A DNA stretch of 64,000 bases from Corynebacterium tapiri (lineage in GTDB: Bacteria > Actinomycetota > Actinomycetes > Mycobacteriales > Mycobacteriaceae), in contig NZ_VDHJ01000001.1 of assembly GCF_006334925.1 (NCBI RefSeq), positions 155,649 through 219,648 of the forward strand. Direction: 5' to 3'. Positions 10,265 to 19,018 of this stretch are shown in pieces. The notes under the pieces were generated by a model that was not told the origin of the DNA, did not search any database, and saw nothing but the letters and a program-made list of their open reading frames with translations. Positions within the stretch are counted from its first letter, which is position 1; every line of letters begins with the position of its first letter. A program made the position numbers and the translations under genes.

Positions 10265-11349
10265 TGCCCCCGCAGAACTTTGACTCCTACCGTCCACCGC
10301 AGGAACCGCGGCGTCGTGACGCAAAGCCAAAGACCAAGCGTCGTCGTCGGGGAGCGGGAGCACAGGATGGCTCCCGGGAAGAGCGGATGGTCCCGAACAT
10401 CGAGTTCGAGTCCTACTACGGCAAGCCCGTGGTTAAGGCTCCGCCATGGGAGTGGCCCATCGCGGTGTACCTGTTCTTGGGCGGAGTCGCTGGTGGATCG
10501 GCCTTGCTGAGCGTAGGTGCAGAGGCCACGGGACGAGATGAGCTGCGTCGCAATACCCGCATGAGCGCAGCGGCGGCGGCCGGCGTGGGGTCTCTGGCAC
10601 TGATCAAGGACTTGGGCCGACCCCTACGCGCGCTTAACATGTTCCGCGTGCTCAAGGCATCCTCGCCGATGAGCTGGGGTTCCTGGCTGTTGGCTACCTT
10701 CGGGGCGACCTCCGTGGCCGCTGCCGCAGCCGAGCTTGACGAGGTCACCGATCGCCGATTCCCCCTGCCGGATGCTGTTCGTACGGTGGTGCACGCTGCC
10801 TCCACTCCGATGGCAGCCGTTAATGGCGTTTTGGGCGCCCCGCTCGCGGTCTACACCGCGGTGCTGTTCGGTGATACTTCGGTGCCGGCCTGGAATGAGG
10901 CGCGTCGTCACCTACCGTTCCTCTTCGTCTCCTCGGCGGCTGCAGCTTCCGGAGGGCTGGCGATGCTGACGACCCCGGTCGAGCAGGCCGGCCCGGCACG
11001 CGCGTTTGCGGTTCTTGGGGCAGCGGGTGACGTAGCGGCCACTAAGGCGATGCAGCGCCAGATGGACGAGGTCTCCTACGAACCCTATGAGCAGGGCGCA
11101 CCCGGCAAACTTCTCCATTGGGCCGAGTACCTGGTCATCGGTGGCGGCGTGGCAGCTGCGGTAGGTGGCAAGAACCGCGTGATCGCCGCGCTGTCGGGCG
11201 CTGCACTCCTCGGGGCTTCCTGCCTTACCCGATTCGGAGTGCTGGAGGCCGGACTGGAATCCACGAAGGATCCTAAGTATGTGATTGAGCCGCAGAAGCG
11301 TCGACTAGCGCAGCGGATGGGTGCAGGAGACTCGATCACGACCGCTTAG
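10264..11349 (+). CDS. nrfD: NrfD-type membrane subunit of formate dehydrogenase
   Basis: A 361-residue polytopic membrane protein of the NrfD/PsrC family, with about eight hydrophobic segments beginning near residue 60. The first helix region, KAPPWEWPIAVYLFLGGVAG, is the typical NrfD entry motif. Such subunits exchange electrons with quinones without haem, in contrast to the cytochrome b subunit FdnI. The first 45 residues are very basic and hydrophilic (RRRRGAG, KPKTK), probably a cytoplasmic tail. It overlaps the beta-subunit stop (TAATG). Confidence 0.87.
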   Translation: MPPQNFDSYRPPQEPRRRDAKPKTKRRRRGAGAQDGSREERMVPNIEFESYYGKPVVKAPPWEWPIAVYLFLGGVAGGSALLSVGAEATGRDELRRNTRMSAAAAAGVGSLALIKDLGRPLRALNMFRVLKASSPMSWGSWLLATFGATSVAAAAAELDEVTDRRFPLPDAVRTVVHAASTPMAAVNGVLGAPLAVYTAVLFGDTSVPAWNEARRHLPFLFVSSAAAASGGLAMLTTPVEQAGPARAFAVLGAAGDVAATKAMQRQMDEVSYEPYEQGAPGKLLHWAEYLVIGGGVAAAVGGKNRVIAALSGAALLGASCLTRFGVLEAGLESTKDPKYVIEPQKRRLAQRMGAGDSITTA

Positions 11350-11393
11350 CCTTCTCGTGGGTGCTGTCACGCCGTAAGATTTACCCCCTAAAC

Positions 11394-11431
11394 ACCCCTG
11401 ATACTGGCTGTTCATAAGCGGTATCGGGGGT
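11394..11431 (+). terminator. Hairpin after the formate dehydrogenase operon
   Basis: ACCCCTGATAC (11394-11404) pairs with GTATCGGGGGT (11421-11431) with one G-U pair and a 16-nt loop. It lies 45 bp after the nrfD stop. No good T-run follows, so it may need Rho or act only as an RNA end stabiliser. Confidence 0.5.
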
Positions 11432-11545
11432 ATTTGCGTACAGAGGGCCTCTAAAACTTCTTGCTATGTGATGCGTCTTACAGTCAAAGTATGGGGTGTA
11501 ACTGACCACAGGGGTGCATGTATTAGGTAAAGGAGCTCACCCACC

Positions 11546-11668
11546 ATGCTGAGTTCGTGTGTGCTCTACCAACCGGGAGCGCTCATCGTTGAGGAATCTC
11601 AGTTTGGCGCGCTGCGTCGCACCCGGCCGCATGGTGATCGCCCGCCGGTCCAGGAACCAAAGATCTAA
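11546..11668 (+). CDS. Putative 40-residue leader ORF upstream of putA
   Basis: A short ORF too small for routine prediction, starting at ATG 11546 with a strong AAAGGAG 10 nt upstream and ending at TAA 11666-11668. It encodes 40 residues with five prolines, four of them in the last 13 (RPHGD, RPPVQEP). It lies 37 nt before the putA ATG, and its 3' end forms one arm of a hairpin that reaches the putA ribosome binding site. Together these suggest a regulatory leader peptide sensing proline or charged tRNA-Pro. Not recognised from any described family; inferred from layout only. Confidence 0.45.
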   Translation: MLSSCVLYQPGALIVEESQFGALRRTRPHGDRPPVQEPKI

Positions 11669-11695
11669 GCCCCGCATTCTTGTTCCTGGAAGGAG
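11649..11695 (+). promoter_or_regulatory. Leader hairpin abutting the putA ribosome binding site
   Basis: TCCAGGAAC (11649-11657), inside the Val-Gln-Glu-Pro codons of the leader ORF, pairs perfectly over 9 bp with GTTCCTGGA (11682-11690). The 3' arm touches AAGGAG (11690-11695), the putA Shine-Dalgarno. The leader stop codon lies in the 24-nt loop, so a ribosome stalled or terminating there would open the stem. Confidence 0.5.
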
Positions 11696-11705
11696 AGATC
11701 CACAC

Positions 11706-14700
11706 ATGTCCCTTGATCACCTTGTCGAGCCATCCGTCCGCCTGGGCCGCGAATGGCTGAACCACACTGACGACTCCGCCAATAATTCAGCCACAGAGCA
11801 GCTTTCCGGCCTCCTGCGCGAGCCCGGAGGCGTTGCCTTCACCATGGACTTCGTCGACCGGGTTGCCCGCCCTGAAGACAACGGCGTGGCAGCCGCCGAG
11901 CTGCGCAAGATGCCAACCCCGCCGGCTTTCCTCGGCTCGCTGAACCGCGGGATGATGGGGCTGGGGTCGCTGGCCAGCCACGTTGCTCCGGGCGTCGTCA
12001 TGCCCCTGGCGCGTAAGCGCCTCAAGCACATGGTGTCGCACCTGGTGCTGAACTCGGAGGGCCCCGCGCTCAACGCGCTGCTGGAGGATGCCGCCTCCAA
12101 GGGGCAGCAACTCAACCTCAATCCGCTAGGTGAGGCCGTTCTAGGAGACGGGGAGGCTTCACGACGCTCCGAGCAAACCATGGAGATCATCAACAACCCG
12201 CGGGTTACCTATGTCTCCGTCAAGGCCTCTAGCCTGTGCGCCCAGCTCAACCACTATGACGAAGAAGGCTCCCTCGAACGGCTTAAGGAGGCCCTGCGCC
12301 CCCTGTATCGCGCCGGCCGGGACAGCGACCCGGTGACCTTTGTCAACCTCGATATGGAGGAGTACAAGGACCTTGATCTGACGCTGCGCCTGTTCACGGA
12401 GCTGATGAGCGAGGACGAGTTCCTGGGCTACCACGCTGGCATCGTGCTTCAGGCCTATCTGCCAGACAGCGTGGCAGCGATGCACAAGCTCATCGACTTC
12501 GCGCACGAGCGCAAGCGGCGCGGGGGAGCCCCGATCAAGGTGCGCATCGTTAAGGGAGCAAACCTGTCGATGGAGCGCGTGGATGCCGAGGTCCACGGCT
12601 GGGCTCAGGCGCCGTACGCCACCAAGGCTGAAGTGGATGCGAATTACCTGCGGCTGCTGGATCTGGTCCTCACCGAAGAGAACGCTGACGTGCTGCGTGT
12701 GGGCGTGGCTAGCCACAACACCTTCACCCTGGCCTGCGCCTATCAGATTGCCCAAGAGCGGGGCGTACTGCGCCAGGTTGATGCAGAGATGCTGCAGGGC
12801 ATGAGCCCGGGCCAGGCCAAGGTAGTCCACGAGGCGTTTGGTTCCCTCATCCTTTACACCCCGGTCGTGCGTGATGAGGACTTCGACGTCGCAGTGAGCT
12901 ACTTGGTGCGCCGATTGGAAGAAAATGCAGCAGAGGAGAACTTCCTGCATGCGCTGTTCGCGCCGGGTGATGCTGCCATCACAGACCAGGAGGCACGATT
13001 CCGGCAGGCTATCCGCGAGGCGGCTGCGGTGAGCGCTGAACCGCGCCGCCAGCAAAACAGGCTCGAAGAGACTGGCCGCCAGGCCCCGCGTACCAGCTTC
13101 CGCAACGAGCCGGACACTGACCCGTCGCTGGAGCCCAACCGCCAGTGGGCCATCGAAGCTCTACAGCGCGATCCGGGTGCGGTGGAGAGCCCAGAGATTA
13201 GCGATCCTGCCCAGGTCAAGAGCGCAATTGACTCTGCTCGGGCTGCTGGTCGTGCGTGGGCGCAACTTTCTGGTGATATCCGGGCAGAGGTGCTGGAAAC
13301 GATCGCCGATGAGCTGGCAGATGCCCGCGGTGACCTGGTGAGCGTTATGGCGCAGGAGGCCGGTAAGACCGTTGACCAGTCCGACCCGGAGGTCTCCGAG
13401 GCCATCGACTTTGCGGTCTACTACGCCGCTCGCGCCCGGGAGCTCGACGAGCGCTTCACTCCGCATGAGCTGGTCTCCGTCGTTCCGCCGTGGAACTTCC
13501 CGGTCGCCATCCCGGTTGGCGGCATGACTGCGGCCCTGGCCGCGGGTTCGGCCGTGGTGATCAAGCCGGCTCCGCAGGTGGTGCGATGTGCAGAGGTTGC
13601 GGTGGCCGCCATCCATCGCGGCCTGCGCAAGCACGGAATCGACGAATCCGTCCTCCAGCTGATCAACGCCGATGAGTCAGAGGCCGGCAAGGCCGTGGTC
13701 ACCGGCGCGGACAGCGTGATTCTCACCGGAGCCTCGGACACGGCAGCGCTGTTCCGTTCGTGGGATCCCGAGCTCAAGATCAATGCCGAGACTTCGGGCA
13801 AGAACGCCATCATTGTTACCCCGGCGGCTGATCCGGACTTGGCCGTGGCTGACGTCATCGCCAGCGCCTTCGGTCACGCTGGGCAGAAGTGTTCGGCGGC
13901 TTCGCTGGTCATCCTGGTTGGTTCCATGGGGACGTCGAAACGCTTCCTTACCCAGCTTGTCGATGCTGCGAAAACCCTCAAGGTCGGCTACGGCACGGAT
14001 CTGTCAACGCGAATGAACGGGCTTATTGAGGCGCCAGGCGAGAAGCTGCGCCGCGGGCTTACCCAGCTCGACGAGGGCGAATCCTGGCTACTTGAACCTC
14101 GCCAACTCGATGAGGAAGGCCTCCTGTTCAGCCCAGGTATCCGCACCGGCGTGAAGCCGGGATCGTGGTATCACTGCAATGAGTGCTTCGGCCCGGTCTT
14201 GGGGCTGATGCACGCCCGCGACCTCGACGAGGCCATCGAGTGGCAGAACTCCACTGGCTTTGGCCTGACCGGGGGTATTCACTCGCTTGACGACGATGCC
14301 CTTGCCCACTGGATCGACAAGGTCGAGGTGGGCAATGCGTACGTCAACCGCGGGATCACCGGAGCTATCGTGCAGCGCCAATCCTTCGGCGGATGGAAGA
14401 ACTCGGTCATCGGTCAAGGCGCTAAGGCCGGCGGTCCCAATTACGTGGCGCAACTGGGTACCTGGAGCGATGGCGAGCTGCAGCCCATCAACGTCAGCCT
14501 GCGCCCGGACATCGAGCGCTTCTTGCGCAAGGCCGAGAGCGAGCTCGATGCGGCGGATGCTCTGTGGCTGCGCCGAGCTGCCGAGCGCGACGCTCAGGCC
14601 TGGGACCAGGAGTTCGGTCGCGAGCACGATCGAACCGCTCTGGCCAGTGAGCGCAATATCTTCCGCTACCGCCCGCTACTGGGTGCGCTTCATGTCCGCC

Positions 14701-15047
14701 TTGGCCAAGGTTGGAGCCAGCGCGACCTGCTGCGCTTGCGCATGGGGGCGATGCTCACCGGCTGCGAGCTCGAGGTCACCAGCGCCCTGGACATTCCGGG
14801 AGTAACCACGCTCAGCGACGAGGAGTTCTCCCGCACGCTCTCGCAGACACCGGGCCAGCGGGTGCGGACTTTGGGATCGGTCGCAGACGAGGTGTACCGC
14901 GCTGCTGCGGAGTCAGGATCCGTCATCCTCGATTCGCCAGTGCTTGCCGACGGCCGCCGCGAACTGCTGCACCAGCTCCTGGAGCAGGCCGTTTCGGTGA
15001 CCTCGCACCGCTTCGGCGTGCTGCGCACGGTCGCGCATCTGGACTAG
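11706..15047 (+). CDS. putA: Bifunctional proline dehydrogenase / P5C dehydrogenase PutA
   Basis: A 1113-residue enzyme converting proline to glutamate. The N-terminal FAD-dependent PRODH barrel covers about residues 60-420. It contains VKASSLCAQLN and KIRIVKG-like motifs, and the NTFTLACAY strand. The aldehyde dehydrogenase domain covers about 520-1000: PWNFPVAIP, catalytic Cys729 in GHAGQKCSAAS, and ECFGPVLGLM. The start at 11706 is preceded by GGAAGGAGAG at good spacing. The frame is open 49 codons further upstream, but that sequence is basic, non-conserved and overlaps the leader ORF, so it was excluded. Proline use feeds glutamate and the quinone pool. Confidence 0.93.
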   Translation: MSLDHLVEPSVRLGREWLNHTDDSANNSATEQLSGLLREPGGVAFTMDFVDRVARPEDNGVAAAELRKMPTPPAFLGSLNRGMMGLGSLASHVAPGVVMPLARKRLKHMVSHLVLNSEGPALNALLEDAASKGQQLNLNPLGEAVLGDGEASRRSEQTMEIINNPRVTYVSVKASSLCAQLNHYDEEGSLERLKEALRPLYRAGRDSDPVTFVNLDMEEYKDLDLTLRLFTELMSEDEFLGYHAGIVLQAYLPDSVAAMHKLIDFAHERKRRGGAPIKVRIVKGANLSMERVDAEVHGWAQAPYATKAEVDANYLRLLDLVLTEENADVLRVGVASHNTFTLACAYQIAQERGVLRQVDAEMLQGMSPGQAKVVHEAFGSLILYTPVVRDEDFDVAVSYLVRRLEENAAEENFLHALFAPGDAAITDQEARFRQAIREAAAVSAEPRRQQNRLEETGRQAPRTSFRNEPDTDPSLEPNRQWAIEALQRDPGAVESPEISDPAQVKSAIDSARAAGRAWAQLSGDIRAEVLETIADELADARGDLVSVMAQEAGKTVDQSDPEVSEAIDFAVYYAARARELDERFTPHELVSVVPPWNFPVAIPVGGMTAALAAGSAVVIKPAPQVVRCAEVAVAAIHRGLRKHGIDESVLQLINADESEAGKAVVTGADSVILTGASDTAALFRSWDPELKINAETSGKNAIIVTPAADPDLAVADVIASAFGHAGQKCSAASLVILVGSMGTSKRFLTQLVDAAKTLKVGYGTDLSTRMNGLIEAPGEKLRRGLTQLDEGESWLLEPRQLDEEGLLFSPGIRTGVKPGSWYHCNECFGPVLGLMHARDLDEAIEWQNSTGFGLTGGIHSLDDDALAHWIDKVEVGNAYVNRGITGAIVQRQSFGGWKNSVIGQGAKAGGPNYVAQLGTWSDGELQPINVSLRPDIERFLRKAESELDAADALWLRRAAERDAQAWDQEFGREHDRTALASERNIFRYRPLLGALHVRLGQGWSQRDLLRLRMGAMLTGCELEVTSALDIPGVTTLSDEEFSRTLSQTPGQRVRTLGSVADEVYRAAAESGSVILDSPVLADGRRELLHQLLEQAVSVTSHRFGVLRTVAHLD

Positions 15048-15050
15048 GCG

Positions 15051-15797
15051 CTAGTCGTGCCGCGCTGCTCCACTCAGGTGGGGCAGCGGGTTGAGGAATT
15101 CTGGTAGCGGGTCATCGCTGGCTGCGATGACCACGTTGCCGTAGGCGCGGCCTGCGAGAACATCAGGTTCAGCGAACGCGCCGACGTGAGCAAACACCTC
15201 CTTGAGGCCCGCCATCTCGGCCCTAGTTTCGGGCAGGCCCTCCTTGTCTCCAAGGTTTGCCACGTACAACCCTCCGGGCCGCAGAGCAGCGTGGGCAGCG
15301 GAGTAGAACTCCACGGTGGTCAGATGCCGGGGAACCGTGGGGCCAGCGAAGACATCACGCACCAGAATGTCGGCGTCCTGAGGTGCAAGACCGTGAGCGG
15401 CGGTGCGAGCTTCTTTGATGACCATGGAGGTGCGAGGAGGCAGTGTAAAGGCGTCCTCCACTAAGCGGGCAAGTTCACCGTCGATTTCTACGACGGTGTG
15501 GCGAGCCGCAGGCCAGATATCTGCGAAGTAGCGGGGTAGGCAGCAGGCCGCCCCTCCTAGGTGAACGGTGTGTTCTGGCGTAGGGCGGGAAGAACAAATC
15601 CGCGCGATCCACTGCATGTAATCAAAGGTGAGCACGCGCGGGGCATCCATGACGACGTACGACGAGGGGACGTTGTTGATCTCCAGGAGATAACCGCCGT
15701 CGCGCTCTGTGTCTGCGCTGATACGGGCAGTCCCGGTAGTGATGGGAAACGTACCGGTGATCTCGCGTCGCGGTGCCCGTGGCTTCCCTTTGCCCAT
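15051..15797 (-). CDS. Spermidine synthase-like methyltransferase-fold protein
   Basis: A 248-residue Rossmann-fold protein related to polyamine aminopropyltransferases. Features are VHLGGAACCLPRYFADIWP (nucleotide-binding Gly loop), the acidic VVEIDGELARL, DADILVRDVFAGPTVP and LRPGGLYVANLGD. It lacks an obvious polyamine gate region, as is usual in actinobacterial spermidine-synthase-like proteins, so the true substrate is uncertain. It converges on putA (3 bp between stops) and is divergent from the creatininase-family gene. Confidence 0.8.
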   Translation of the reverse strand: MGKGKPRAPRREITGTFPITTGTARISADTERDGGYLLEINNVPSSYVVMDAPRVLTFDYMQWIARICSSRPTPEHTVHLGGAACCLPRYFADIWPAARHTVVEIDGELARLVEDAFTLPPRTSMVIKEARTAAHGLAPQDADILVRDVFAGPTVPRHLTTVEFYSAAHAALRPGGLYVANLGDKEGLPETRAEMAGLKEVFAHVGAFAEPDVLAGRAYGNVVIAASDDPLPEFLNPLPHLSGAARHD

Positions 15798-15858
15798 GCG
15801 AGGCAGCTTACAATTGCATGCAAGTCAGCATGTCACAGTAGTGGGGAGAAAAGCACGG

Positions 15859-16620
15859 ATGGTAGCGGCGGCAAACTTGACGTGGCAGGAATTCGCGGAT
15901 CGGGTAGAGCGCGTTGTCATCCTTCCGGTGGGATCTTTCGAGCAACACGGACCGCACCTTCCGCTGGGCACCGACTCGGTGATCGCGACCAAACTGGCCG
16001 AGCGCGTCGGGAAAGAATTGGACGCGCTAGTTCTGCCCACCCTGGCGTACGGGTACCGCTCGGCGCCGTACTCGGGTGGCGGCTCAACCTTTCCTGGCAC
16101 GCTGGATTTGCGGTTGAACACGCTTACCGTCCTTATCCAGGACATTTTGACCGAGCTTGTTGCCGATGGTTGCACCAAGGTCCTGATCTTGAATGCCCAC
16201 TACGAGAACACCGCCGCGATCATGGAGGCGATGTACCTCGTAGGGGAACGGTTCCCTTCGCAGGTTTCGTTGGTAACCACGGCATGGTGGGACTGCGTGG
16301 ATGCTGAGGTTCTCAGCGACGTTTTCGACGATGGCCCGTTTCCTGGTTGGGAATTGGAGCACGCAGCGCTAACCGAAACCTCCCTCATGATGCACTTGGA
16401 TCCCGAATCGGTACACGAGGATGCACTGCCAGGTGACGAGGGCTTTCATGCGCCTAACTACATCCGCATTCCCCTTAAGCCCGGTGACATTCCCGCACAT
16501 GGTGGTCTGGCGAGTGCCCGTGGCGCTAGCGCAGCCAAAGGACAGCGCATTGCCGACGCAGCTGTCGACGGGGTCGCTCAGCTGTGCCGAAAGGAATGGG
16601 GATTAGACGTGGGCCACTGA
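15859..16620 (+). CDS. Creatininase-family amidohydrolase (MftE-like fold)
   Basis: A 253-residue protein of the creatininase/creatinine amidohydrolase family. The metal-binding block is SFEQHGPHLPLGTDS with Glu28, His30 and Asp39. The second block NAHYENT replaces the usual NGHGGN, and YGYRSAPYSGG and PAHGGLASAR follow. The family includes MftE of mycofactocin synthesis and FAPy deformylase, but no mycofactocin genes surround it here. It may instead belong with the downstream 5-oxoproline genes (cyclic amide chemistry), which start about 120 bp later. The start was chosen for GGGGAG 13 nt upstream. Confidence 0.8.
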   Translation: MVAAANLTWQEFADRVERVVILPVGSFEQHGPHLPLGTDSVIATKLAERVGKELDALVLPTLAYGYRSAPYSGGGSTFPGTLDLRLNTLTVLIQDILTELVADGCTKVLILNAHYENTAAIMEAMYLVGERFPSQVSLVTTAWWDCVDAEVLSDVFDDGPFPGWELEHAALTETSLMMHLDPESVHEDALPGDEGFHAPNYIRIPLKPGDIPAHGGLASARGASAAKGQRIADAAVDGVAQLCRKEWGLDVGH

Positions 16621-16625
16621 CCCCC

Positions 16626-16640
16626 GCGGGTGTAACCCGC
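16626..16640 (+). terminator. Small GC hairpin after the creatininase-family gene
   Basis: GCGGGT (16626-16631) and ACCCGC (16635-16640) form a perfect 6-bp stem with a 3-nt loop, 6 nt after the stop codon. No T-run, so a weak terminator at most. Confidence 0.4.
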
Positions 16641-16687
16641 TTCACACGCGGATGACGCCGGGGTACTCTCTCCCTCAAATGATCGGG

Positions 16688-16700
16688 ATTGTTCAACAAT
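16688..16700 (+). promoter_or_regulatory. Palindromic operator candidate before pxpA
   Basis: ATTGTTCAACAAT is a perfect palindrome around a central base, located 43 bp before the pxpA GTG. The same motif with one change occurs before the NRAMP-like gene at the other end of the cluster (22679-22691). The linked GntR/FCD-type regulator is the natural candidate to bind both. Confidence 0.65.
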
Positions 16701-16742
16701 CCGTAGCACCGCTACCCCGCGACATCGGAGAGAGGAGCCCCC

Positions 16743-17501
16743 GTGGCAACCATCGACCTCAACGCCGATCTCGGCGAATCGACAGCCGGCAACCCTGTCG
16801 CCGACGATCAGGCGATGCTCCAGCTAGTGTCCTCGGCCAACATCGCCTGCGGTTTTCATGCCGGGGACGCGCGCACCATGAGCTCAACGGTGAAGACCGC
16901 CGAGCAGCAAGGTGTGGCCATTGGGGCGCACGTGGCCTACAACGACCCTGCCGGTTTTGGTCGCCGATTCATGGACTATGACCCGGCGGAGTTGGCGGAT
17001 GAGGTGCTGTATCAAATTGGTGCGCTCGATGCCTTTGCCCGGGCACACGGAACTGACGTGCGTTACGTCAAGCCTCATGGTGCGCTGTATAACGCCATAG
17101 TCCACCACCGAGCCCAGGCTCAGGCCGTCATCGATGGCATCGCCGCTTTCAACCGCGAGTTGGCCGTCATGCTGCTTCCCGGGGGAGTCGCTGTGGAGGT
17201 CGCTGAGCATGCCGGTCTGAGTGTGATCGCCGAAGCCTTCGCCGATCGCGGGTACAACCCCGATGGCTCGCTGGTGAAGCGCGGAACGCCTGGGGCGTTG
17301 CTCACCGATCCTGAGGCGGTCGCTGAGCGTGTGCGACGCATTGCTGAGGACGGTTCGATCGTGGCTATCGACGGATCAGTGCTGCACGTGGGCGCGCAAT
17401 CGGTGTGCGTACATGGGGATTCGCCCTCGTCGGTGCAATTGACCGAGGCAGTGGTGGCCGCACTACAACGCGAAGACGTGAGCATCCGGAGCGTTCTATG
17501 A
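16743..17501 (+). CDS. pxpA: 5-oxoprolinase subunit PxpA (LamB/YcsF family)
   Basis: A 252-residue LamB/YcsF protein, the catalytic subunit of the prokaryotic ATP-dependent 5-oxoprolinase that opens pyroglutamate to glutamate. The N-terminal TIDLNADLGES and the ACGFHAGD block are diagnostic, followed by VKPHGALYN and AEAFADRGYNPDGSLVKR. It starts with GTG behind AGAGGAG. Its stop overlaps the ATG of the pxpB-pxpC fusion (ATGA), so the subunits are co-translated. Confidence 0.92.
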   Translation: MATIDLNADLGESTAGNPVADDQAMLQLVSSANIACGFHAGDARTMSSTVKTAEQQGVAIGAHVAYNDPAGFGRRFMDYDPAELADEVLYQIGALDAFARAHGTDVRYVKPHGALYNAIVHHRAQAQAVIDGIAAFNRELAVMLLPGGVAVEVAEHAGLSVIAEAFADRGYNPDGSLVKRGTPGALLTDPEAVAERVRRIAEDGSIVAIDGSVLHVGAQSVCVHGDSPSSVQLTEAVVAALQREDVSIRSVL

Positions 17502-19018
17502 CACGTATTCACCGCGCCGGTAACCGGGGCCTACTTGTTGAACTGCCGGATCTCGCCACTGTCATGCGCTGGCACGCCGCGCTGATTGCTGACCCCCTCC
17601 CAGGGACCGTCGAAGCGGTCGCGGCGGCTCAAACGATCCTGCTGACGTTCGATTCAGCAGCCAACGTGGAGGCGGCGCGCCAGGTACTCGACTCATTTGC
17701 CCCGCGCGAAACCGAGCGAACACAACCCCGAGAGGTCACAATCGATGTCGTCTACGACGGCGAGGACCTGGATGAGGTCGCCCAGGAGCTCGGGATGAGC
17801 CGCGAAGAACTCATCGACTGGCATACCTCCACCGAGTTCACCGGAGCATTCGGTGGGTTCGCCCCCGGGTTTACATACTGCGTGCCCTCTCACGGAGATG
17901 GTCTTGAAGTTGCCCGGCGCTCGTCGCCACGCACAGCAGTTCCATCCGGAGCGGTCGGATTGGCAGGAGCGTTTTCCGCGGTGTATCCGCGCACCTCCCC
18001 AGGGGGATGGCGGCTTATCGGTACAGCATTGACCCCAATGTGGGACAGCGATCGCCAGCCTCCTGCGCTGGTGGGGCCGGGCGATGTGGTGCGCTACCGC
18101 AGCGTCGACAAGCGAACGGAGACAGAAACAAGCTCTGCTTCCTCCATTGTGAATGACCCCATCCTGACTATCGAGGACGCTGGCGCGCAAAGCTTGATTC
18201 AAGACCTTGGGCGTGCAGGCCATGGACATGTGGGAGTGACTGAATCGGGGGCAGCGGATCGGGAAGCCCACCGGGCGGCGAACGAAGCAGTCGGCAATTG
18301 GGCGCGGGCAGCCACGATCGAGAACGTCGGGGGCATGAACTTGCGCGTGGAAAAGGAAGCCTGTTTGGCGGTGACCGGCGGCGGAAGAGTCCTGCTCAAC
18401 AATAAAGACGCCTCCCTGGGCACCCCGCTCGTTGTGAAAGCTGGTGATGTGGTGGCGATTGAACCCGCAGGCGGATTGCGCTCCTACATAGCCCTGCGCG
18501 GGGGAGTGGATGCCCCGCTGCAACTGGGAAGTCGAAGCACCGATGTGCTTTCTGGGCTGGGGCCAGCACCGCTGACGGCGGGCAGCCAGATCGCAGCGGC
18601 GGACGACATCGCGCATACCGCCAATGCCGTGGCCAACCCCTCCCGCTCCTGCACGGTACTGCGCTGTATCGCTGGTCCACGCGCAGACTGGATCGTCGGC
18701 GGAGCAGAAGCGTTGTGCTCCCGCCAATGGACAGTCACGCCAGCGTCAAACCGCGTGGGGGTGCGATTGGCCGGCCGTTCCTTAGAGCGCGCGATTCATA
18801 AGGAGCTGCCCAGCGAGGGCGTAGTCGCCGGAAGCATCCAAATTCCCGGCGATGGCAACCCGGTGATCTTCTTACGCGACCACCCCGTCACCGGTGGTTA
18901 TCCCGTTGCTGCCGTTGTTATCGCAGAAGACCTGGACGCGGCTGCCCAACTTCGCCCTGGCGATGCTTTCCGCTGTGAACTCATTGACTCCGATACCTCA
19001 GGAGAACTCAAGCTATGA
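17498..19018 (+). CDS. pxpBC: Fused 5-oxoprolinase subunits PxpB-PxpC (KipI-KipA)
   Basis: A 506-residue fusion. Residues about 1-205 are PxpB/KipI (FGGFAPGFTYCVP, ARRSSPRTAVPSGAVGLAG, RLIG). Residues about 215-506 are PxpC/KipA (GAQSLIQDLGR, GVTESGAADREAHRAAN, TGGG, YIALRGGVD, SNRVGVRLAG). With PxpA they form the ATP-driven 5-oxoproline hydrolase. In B. subtilis the two parts are separate (KipI also inhibits the KinA kinase); here they are a single chain. The ATG overlaps the pxpA stop, and the gene itself ends overlapping the next ATG. Confidence 0.92.
   Translation: MTRIHRAGNRGLLVELPDLATVMRWHAALIADPLPGTVEAVAAAQTILLTFDSAANVEAARQVLDSFAPRETERTQPREVTIDVVYDGEDLDEVAQELGMSREELIDWHTSTEFTGAFGGFAPGFTYCVPSHGDGLEVARRSSPRTAVPSGAVGLAGAFSAVYPRTSPGGWRLIGTALTPMWDSDRQPPALVGPGDVVRYRSVDKRTETETSSASSIVNDPILTIEDAGAQSLIQDLGRAGHGHVGVTESGAADREAHRAANEAVGNWARAATIENVGGMNLRVEKEACLAVTGGGRVLLNNKDASLGTPLVVKAGDVVAIEPAGGLRSYIALRGGVDAPLQLGSRSTDVLSGLGPAPLTAGSQIAAADDIAHTANAVANPSRSCTVLRCIAGPRADWIVGGAEALCSRQWTVTPASNRVGVRLAGRSLERAIHKELPSEGVVAGSIQIPGDGNPVIFLRDHPVTGGYPVAAVVIAEDLDAAAQLRPGDAFRCELIDSDTSGELKL

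Noticed and set aside
11559..11705. N-terminal extension of PutA from an upstream start
   Set aside because: The 49 extra residues are basic and unlike PutA, overlap the leader ORF in another frame, and the ATG at 11706 has a strong ribosome binding site.
15859..16620. Mycofactocin gene mftE
   Set aside because: The family fits, but no mftA-mftF genes are nearby and the second motif is NAHYENT rather than NGHGGN.
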